Of a stretch of 6,044 nucleotides of DNA, positions 1 to 3,403 are shown piece by piece. How positions within the stretch are numbered: position 1 is the first letter of the stretch; every line of letters starts with the position of its first letter. Under the pieces are notes generated by a model. The model did no database searches. It worked only from the letters and a program-made list of their open reading frames with translations, and had not been told where the DNA came from. Origin of the DNA: Oscillospiraceae bacterium (GTDB lineage Bacteria > Bacillota_A > Clostridia > Oscillospirales > Oscillospiraceae). The position numbers and the translations under genes were made by a program. The DNA lies in contig JAFQPT010000323.1 in assembly GCA_017411665.1 (NCBI GenBank), forward strand, positions 1 through 6,044. The letters are read 5' to 3'.

Positions 1-18
1 CGCCGCATCGATGCGGCG
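1..18 (-). terminator. Perfect palindrome, probable hairpin of a terminator for the minus-strand unit
   Basis: Bases 1-18 form a perfect inverted repeat, CGCCGCATC facing GATGCGGCG. As RNA it would make a 7-bp GC-rich stem with a TCGA loop. It lies 15 bp beyond the TAA stop of the kinase gene that is read leftward, which is where an intrinsic terminator belongs. The T-run that would confirm it would lie left of position 1 and cannot be seen. It could instead be a protein-binding palindrome. Confidence 0.45.
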
Positions 19-33
19 CCCTCTGCTCGTCTT

Positions 34-1140
34 TTAGGTCTCCAAAATTCGCGCCACCTGTTTTCGGACAATAGCGCTGAGCGCATCCAGCCGCTCCTGT
101 TCCGCATGTATGTGCGGGTGCTGGTGGAAAGAAAAATCCTTCAACCCCATCAAATCATAGCGGATGGCGTCGGTCAGAAGCCGCTTTGCCGTCAACACGA
201 AATCGCGCCCCAGTTTCGGCCGGCAGCGCTCCATGTACCAGTCCGGCTTTGCAAGCTGGTCGGAATCCAAATCCGGGAACAGGCTGCGGTTATTATCAAA
301 GACAGGCGCCATGCCCTTTATCTCCATGGTCCGGTTGTCAAACAGTACGCCGAAGTTGCCGTAGTGCCGGTCGGGGTTAAAGATGATGGCGTCCAGAACA
401 CACATGCGCCGGAAAGCTTCCCCGCTGCCGATAGACTCAAAGTAGTTCAGCAGTTCCGGAATCATACGCTCCTCGCCCTTGAAGATGGCGCTGGCCTTAG
501 CCAGTCCGTTCTTCTCACTGGTGAACAGCTGGCACTTGCTGATGAGCTTATCGTGGTGGAAGCCGAGGTCGTATGGGATGTAGGGCGGGCACAGGATTGC
601 AGCCAACTGGGAGGCGAGATATTCGGAAAGAGGCTCTATCTCATAGTGGGAGCTGCCGCTCTTGTAGAGATAGATGCCGTCGTCTTCCCGTATCCAGCAC
701 TTGGCGTAGTAGCCGTCGGTGCCGAATTCCGGTGAAGTGGATGAGATATCCGTCTCACTGATGGTCCCGTCAAATGCCGCCTCGCTGATGATTTCATTGA
801 ACTCGTTTTCATACAGAGAGACGTCTTTCCAGCGAACATCCGAATCTGCCGGCCGAACCCAGAAGGTATCGTTAAGCGAAAGGGCGTGCGTCACCTGAAG
901 GAAGCCCTCCAAATCGTCACAGCCATATCGCTCCAGAAGCCTCTGGATATGCTTACGGTGCTTGGGCGCCTTGCGATGCTCCAGAAAAGAGACGAGGCTG
1001 CGGTATCCGATGGGACGGTATTCAACATGCCATGCGCCCTCAAAGAACTCCGGCTCGTCAAACTCATTGCGAACACAGGTGAAGTCAAGGACCGTCTCAT
1101 CCATATTCATCAAGAAATAGCGATTGTCCGTCATGGCCAT
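34..1140 (-). CDS. Stand-alone HipA-like serine/threonine kinase
   Basis: This encodes 368 residues resembling the HipA kinase fold (HipA C-terminal family), which phosphorylates protein targets on Ser/Thr in the cytoplasm; the substrate here is unknown. Visible marks are a candidate ATP-binding lysine (K160 in YLYKSG) followed by a Glu-rich helix (E167-E173), the catalytic loop NPDRHYGN at 255-262 (D257 as base, N262), and a metal-binding FDNN at 281-284 after a short beta-turn segment. The N-terminal part (about 1-125) has the MNMDETVLDF and SLNDTFWV stretches that I associate with clostridial HipA-like proteins; it is not an obvious canonical HipA N-terminal domain. The start at 1140 is chosen because AAGGAG lies 10 nt upstream; the second Met, at 1134, would be 16 nt away. 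No HipB-like DNA-binding partner is encoded in the window. It follows the 488-residue gene by 54 bp and is probably co-transcribed with it. The family call is fairly sure; a toxin role is not shown. Confidence 0.85.
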   Translation of the reverse strand: MAMTDNRYFLMNMDETVLDFTCVRNEFDEPEFFEGAWHVEYRPIGYRSLVSFLEHRKAPKHRKHIQRLLERYGCDDLEGFLQVTHALSLNDTFWVRPADSDVRWKDVSLYENEFNEIISEAAFDGTISETDISSTSPEFGTDGYYAKCWIREDDGIYLYKSGSSHYEIEPLSEYLASQLAAILCPPYIPYDLGFHHDKLISKCQLFTSEKNGLAKASAIFKGEERMIPELLNYFESIGSGEAFRRMCVLDAIIFNPDRHYGNFGVLFDNRTMEIKGMAPVFDNNRSLFPDLDSDQLAKPDWYMERCRPKLGRDFVLTAKRLLTDAIRYDLMGLKDFSFHQHPHIHAEQERLDALSAIVRKQVARILET

Positions 1141-1150
1141 TCTGTCCTGT

Positions 1151-1156
1151 CTCCTT
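1151..1156 (-). promoter_or_regulatory. Ribosome binding site AAGGAG for the HipA-like kinase
   Basis: On the minus strand AAGGAG ends 10 nt before the ATG at 1140. It favours that start over the in-frame ATG two codons downstream, at 1134. Confidence 0.7.
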
Positions 1157-1176
1157 CCCCGTATTCTCGCAATTTA

Positions 1177-1205
1177 ATTATAATCATTCCTCGCTTATTC
1201 TGCAA
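1177..1205 (-). promoter_or_regulatory. Possible internal promoter in front of the kinase gene
   Basis: The minus strand carries a perfect TATAAT (1177-1182) in the short intergenic gap. A weak -35 candidate, TTGCAG (1200-1205), lies 17 bp upstream and overlaps the end of the 488-residue gene. The -35 is only a three-of-six match, so this may be chance AT-richness. If real, it would allow the kinase to be expressed apart from the upstream gene, with a leader of roughly 30 nt. Confidence 0.35.
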
Positions 1206-2661
1206 CGCCTTTTTCCTTTAGGCGCAGCACCCTGCGGATAAAGGGGCGCACGTAAGTCTCATCCAGCGCCAGGTCGTAGCCAAGGGATTTGGCATATTCA
1301 ACAGCCTGTGGCGAAGGCGTCTTCCCCTTTCCGACTTTGCGGATGAAGCCCTGAATGGCTCGGTCTTCCTCCTCATAGTTTTCGTTGCCCTTGCGCACTT
1401 TTCGATGCTCTGTTTCAGGTTCCGGGTCATAGACATTCTTCAGCTTACCGCCTCTGCCAAACACTTCCGTCTGCATGGGGATTTTCTGGGAATCTTTTCC
1501 CTCCGCTTCGTACCAGCAGCAAACAGGCATCGTCTGCTGCATCTTTGCCCCATGCTTCGTAACGACGCTGGCATACAGGTAGAGCAGCAGCCTTTTCACT
1601 CGGTCATAGTAGTCATCGTCCGAGGCCTCCAGAAGTACGGAGTAGAGGAAGCCGTCCTGCGTGTCATAGAAGCCGGACAGCTCACCCATGATGGTATCCA
1701 TGCGGTAGAGCATATAAATCCGGTCATTATAGAAGGTCTCTTTCATCTGCACTTCCAGCACAACGAAGGGGTTTTTGAACTGAAAAACGACGCCGTTGGT
1801 GGGAAGCGTTGCGCTTCTATGCCGCAGCATCTCCACCAGTTTGTCCGTCGGAGTTATGACCTGGATTGCGAGGAAAGGTGCAGCTAAGGTGGTAAAGAGC
1901 TTTTGCGGCAGCAGGTCATAGGTGTACTCATTGATAAAGGGCAGCATGGCGGCAACATGATTGGTGAACAAGCGGTCCACATTGGTCAGATGCTCCACAT
2001 CATCCAGACCCTTTACATCCTTGTATCCGGCCTTGCTGTACTCCCGGGCTATCATGGCCTGCAGTTCCTCATTATCTCGGATTCTGTTCTCCCGCACCGC
2101 CAACTCCAGAAGATAGGCAGGCGTATCCAGATTGGGATAGCTGTCCTTTACCGTCAGTAGCTCCCCTGTGGTCTTCATCCCACACAGCGCCACATTGAAG
2201 TTGAACTTGTCCGGCCGCAAGTATTCAAGGTTCTGGAGCAGCAGGCTGTAGTAGCAGTTCACTACGGAAATATCCACATTGGGGTTCGTGGACTGCAGAC
2301 GAATCCGGCCGCAGAGGGACATAAAATCGAAGAAGTCGGCAAAGCGGTTTTCCTTCTTGATTTTATTAGTCACATCGTTATAGAACTTGTGCAGGCCCTT
2401 GGCAAACTTCTCCGGAGCGGCGCCAGCCAACTCCAGCTGCGACTCATAGAGCCGGGCAAATTCCCGCGTCTCTACGTCGGCGCAGAAGAAATAAAGCGTG
2501 GCGGACAGTTTGGAAAAGGGGATAGCCCGGATAGTCGTCAGAATCGTGCTGGCGGTATTCATGGTCCTGCGCTGTAAGGTAGCCATGGGACTGTTATTCC
2601 CCGCAAGTTTCTTGTCGAGCCAGCGCCAATAAGGGGCGCTATACATGATGTCATTTTCCAT
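1195..2661 (-). CDS. Hypothetical protein of unknown function, 488 residues
   Basis: I do not recognise a family. The product is soluble, with no signal peptide and no convincing membrane helix. The first 260 or so residues look largely helical, with many aromatic and leucine positions (for example CYYSLLLQNLEYL, 136-148). A probable beta-rich stretch follows at about 288-345 (VVFQFKNPFVVLEVQM and after). An acidic cluster EASDDDYYDR (345-354) comes next. A charged linker (about 410-435) leads to a basic C-terminal segment, FIRKVGKGKTPSP to VRPFIRRVLRLKEK (439-484), which could contact nucleic acid or a partner. The start at 2661 is supported by AAAGGGAG 7 nt upstream; an alternative Met6, at 2646, has no comparable site. 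The gene is first in the minus-strand unit behind a strong promoter and leads into the HipA-like kinase, so the two may act together. Coding status is firm because the frame is long, well spaced from its signals, and ordinary in composition. Confidence 0.88.
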   Translation of the reverse strand: MENDIMYSAPYWRWLDKKLAGNNSPMATLQRRTMNTASTILTTIRAIPFSKLSATLYFFCADVETREFARLYESQLELAGAAPEKFAKGLHKFYNDVTNKIKKENRFADFFDFMSLCGRIRLQSTNPNVDISVVNCYYSLLLQNLEYLRPDKFNFNVALCGMKTTGELLTVKDSYPNLDTPAYLLELAVRENRIRDNEELQAMIAREYSKAGYKDVKGLDDVEHLTNVDRLFTNHVAAMLPFINEYTYDLLPQKLFTTLAAPFLAIQVITPTDKLVEMLRHRSATLPTNGVVFQFKNPFVVLEVQMKETFYNDRIYMLYRMDTIMGELSGFYDTQDGFLYSVLLEASDDDYYDRVKRLLLYLYASVVTKHGAKMQQTMPVCCWYEAEGKDSQKIPMQTEVFGRGGKLKNVYDPEPETEHRKVRKGNENYEEEDRAIQGFIRKVGKGKTPSPQAVEYAKSLGYDLALDETYVRPFIRRVLRLKEKGVAE

Positions 2662-2668
2662 AAACAGT

Positions 2669-2676
2669 CTCCCTTT
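2669..2676 (-). promoter_or_regulatory. Ribosome binding site AAAGGGAG for the 488-residue protein
   Basis: AAAGGGAG on the minus strand lies 7 nt before the ATG at 2661, a good spacing that decides the start. It falls just downstream of the predicted transcription start, giving a very short leader. Confidence 0.7.
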
Positions 2677-2689
2677 GATGTTAAGTCAT

Positions 2690-2718
2690 ATTATACCAAT
2701 AGAATTACCGGCATTCAA
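2690..2718 (-). promoter_or_regulatory. Near-consensus housekeeping promoter for the minus-strand unit
   Basis: Read on the minus strand, TTGAAT (2713-2718) is followed by exactly 17 bp and a perfect TATAAT (2690-2695). The bases just before the -10 are TGG, fitting an extended -10 (TGn). Transcription would start near 2683, about 20 nt before the ATG at 2661. This predicts strong constitutive vegetative-sigma expression unless a regulator covers it. No clear operator dyad is seen across the -10. Confidence 0.75.
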
Positions 2719-2825
2719 CTGCTTCCGACGATGCAAGGTGTGCTGTTCATCGATTTTCCCTCCCTTCTTCTCTATGGATTTCACTGCAGTATGCAGGAAA
2801 CATCCACGCCCCTGTTTCTTTCATA

Positions 2826-2841
2826 CTGGTGGAAACACCGG
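2826..2841 (+). promoter_or_regulatory. GAAA-capped leader hairpin abutting the ribosome binding site
   Basis: CTGGTG-GAAA-CACCGG can fold into a 6-bp stem (one G-U pair) closed by a GNRA-type GAAA tetraloop. The last stem base (2841) is directly followed by AAAGGAG (2842-2848). It may stabilise the leader or tune access of ribosomes to the membrane-protein gene. The rest of the divergent intergenic region (2719-2859) shows no convincing plus-strand promoter and no supported small gene. Confidence 0.4.
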
Positions 2842-2848
2842 AAAGGAG
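2842..2848 (+). promoter_or_regulatory. Ribosome binding site AAAGGAG deciding the start at 2860
   Basis: AAAGGAG ends 11 nt before the ATG at 2860. The open frame extends upstream to an ATG at 2731, but that codon has no ribosome binding site, so 2860 is the preferred start. Confidence 0.65.
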
Positions 2849-2859
2849 CCTGTGCGTCT

Positions 2860-3384
2860 ATGGATAGGAACACAAGTCGAATCAGCTACCGCCAGGGCAT
2901 GTCCTCGCAGGAACTTGGCAGTTATATCAAGGCAATCGCCATCCCCATCGGGGTATTTCTGCTTGCGCTTGTGATTATTGGGCAGTTCGGGGCATTTGGG
3001 CAGAACATCCTGGCCCCGGCCGCAAGTATCATGTGGATAGCCGGCGCAGCAGTCGCGCTAAAAATCCCGTCCCAGAGAAAAAGCGCCCTCAACGAGACTC
3101 ATGCCGCCGTCGCCGGGTATCTGGCGGGTCTGATGCTGTTGAAATGGCTTATCGGTATCGCGGCAACCACCTCCTCAGAGCAGCTGATGGCCACCTACAG
3201 TCAGGCGCTGCCCGTCAGTACCGGCTCCACCATCTCCGGCTTTCTGCAATCCATGCTCTGGATACTGTCGTTCATGACGCCCATCACCTTTCTCACGCTG
3301 CAGGGCAAGAAATTCATTACCTTCCGCCGTACCAGCGCCAAGAACAAGGTGATGGAGCAGATTCGTGGCATCCGTGAGCGCTGA
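2860..3384 (+). CDS. Small polytopic membrane protein with four predicted helices
   Basis: The product is 174 residues with hydrophobic spans at about 24-44, 51-68, 82-102 and 126-147. Positive residues sit at the N-terminus, in the loop between helices 2 and 3 (KIPSQRKS), and after helix 4 (GKKFITFRR, then a basic tail to IRER). By the positive-inside rule this predicts both ends in the cytoplasm, with a polar Ser/Thr-rich outer loop (about 103-124). There is no cleavable signal peptide. I do not recognise the family. A tetraspanning protein directly ahead of a large VirB4/HerA-like candidate is reminiscent of membrane subunits of conjugation-type machines, which is an inference from context. 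Its stop is 19 bp before the next ATG, so the two genes form an operon. An upstream extension to 2731 is possible but lacks a ribosome binding site. Confidence 0.85.
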   Translation: MDRNTSRISYRQGMSSQELGSYIKAIAIPIGVFLLALVIIGQFGAFGQNILAPAASIMWIAGAAVALKIPSQRKSALNETHAAVAGYLAGLMLLKWLIGIAATTSSEQLMATYSQALPVSTGSTISGFLQSMLWILSFMTPITFLTLQGKKFITFRRTSAKNKVMEQIRGIRER

Positions 3385-3392
3385 ACCCAGAG

Positions 3393-3397
3393 AGGAG
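3393..3397 (+). promoter_or_regulatory. Ribosome binding site AGGAG for the large Ser-rich protein
   Basis: AGGAG lies in the 19-bp gap after the membrane-protein stop and 6 nt before the ATG at 3404. It fixes the start of the long frame, which otherwise runs off the window. Confidence 0.75.
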
Positions 3398-3403
3398 CGT
3401 GCT

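Noticed and set aside
106..735. 209-residue plus-strand open frame opposite the kinase gene
   Set aside because: The kinase frame on the minus strand has recognisable catalytic motifs and a ribosome binding site; the plus frame has neither.
1179..1184. TATAAT on the plus strand in the gap between the two minus-strand genes
   Set aside because: It has no plus-strand gene to serve and arises because the AT-rich stretch reads TATAAT on both strands.
2731..2859. Upstream extension of the membrane protein to an ATG at 2731
   Set aside because: No ribosome binding site precedes 2731, whereas AAAGGAG precedes 2860, and the added 43 residues look like untranslated leader.
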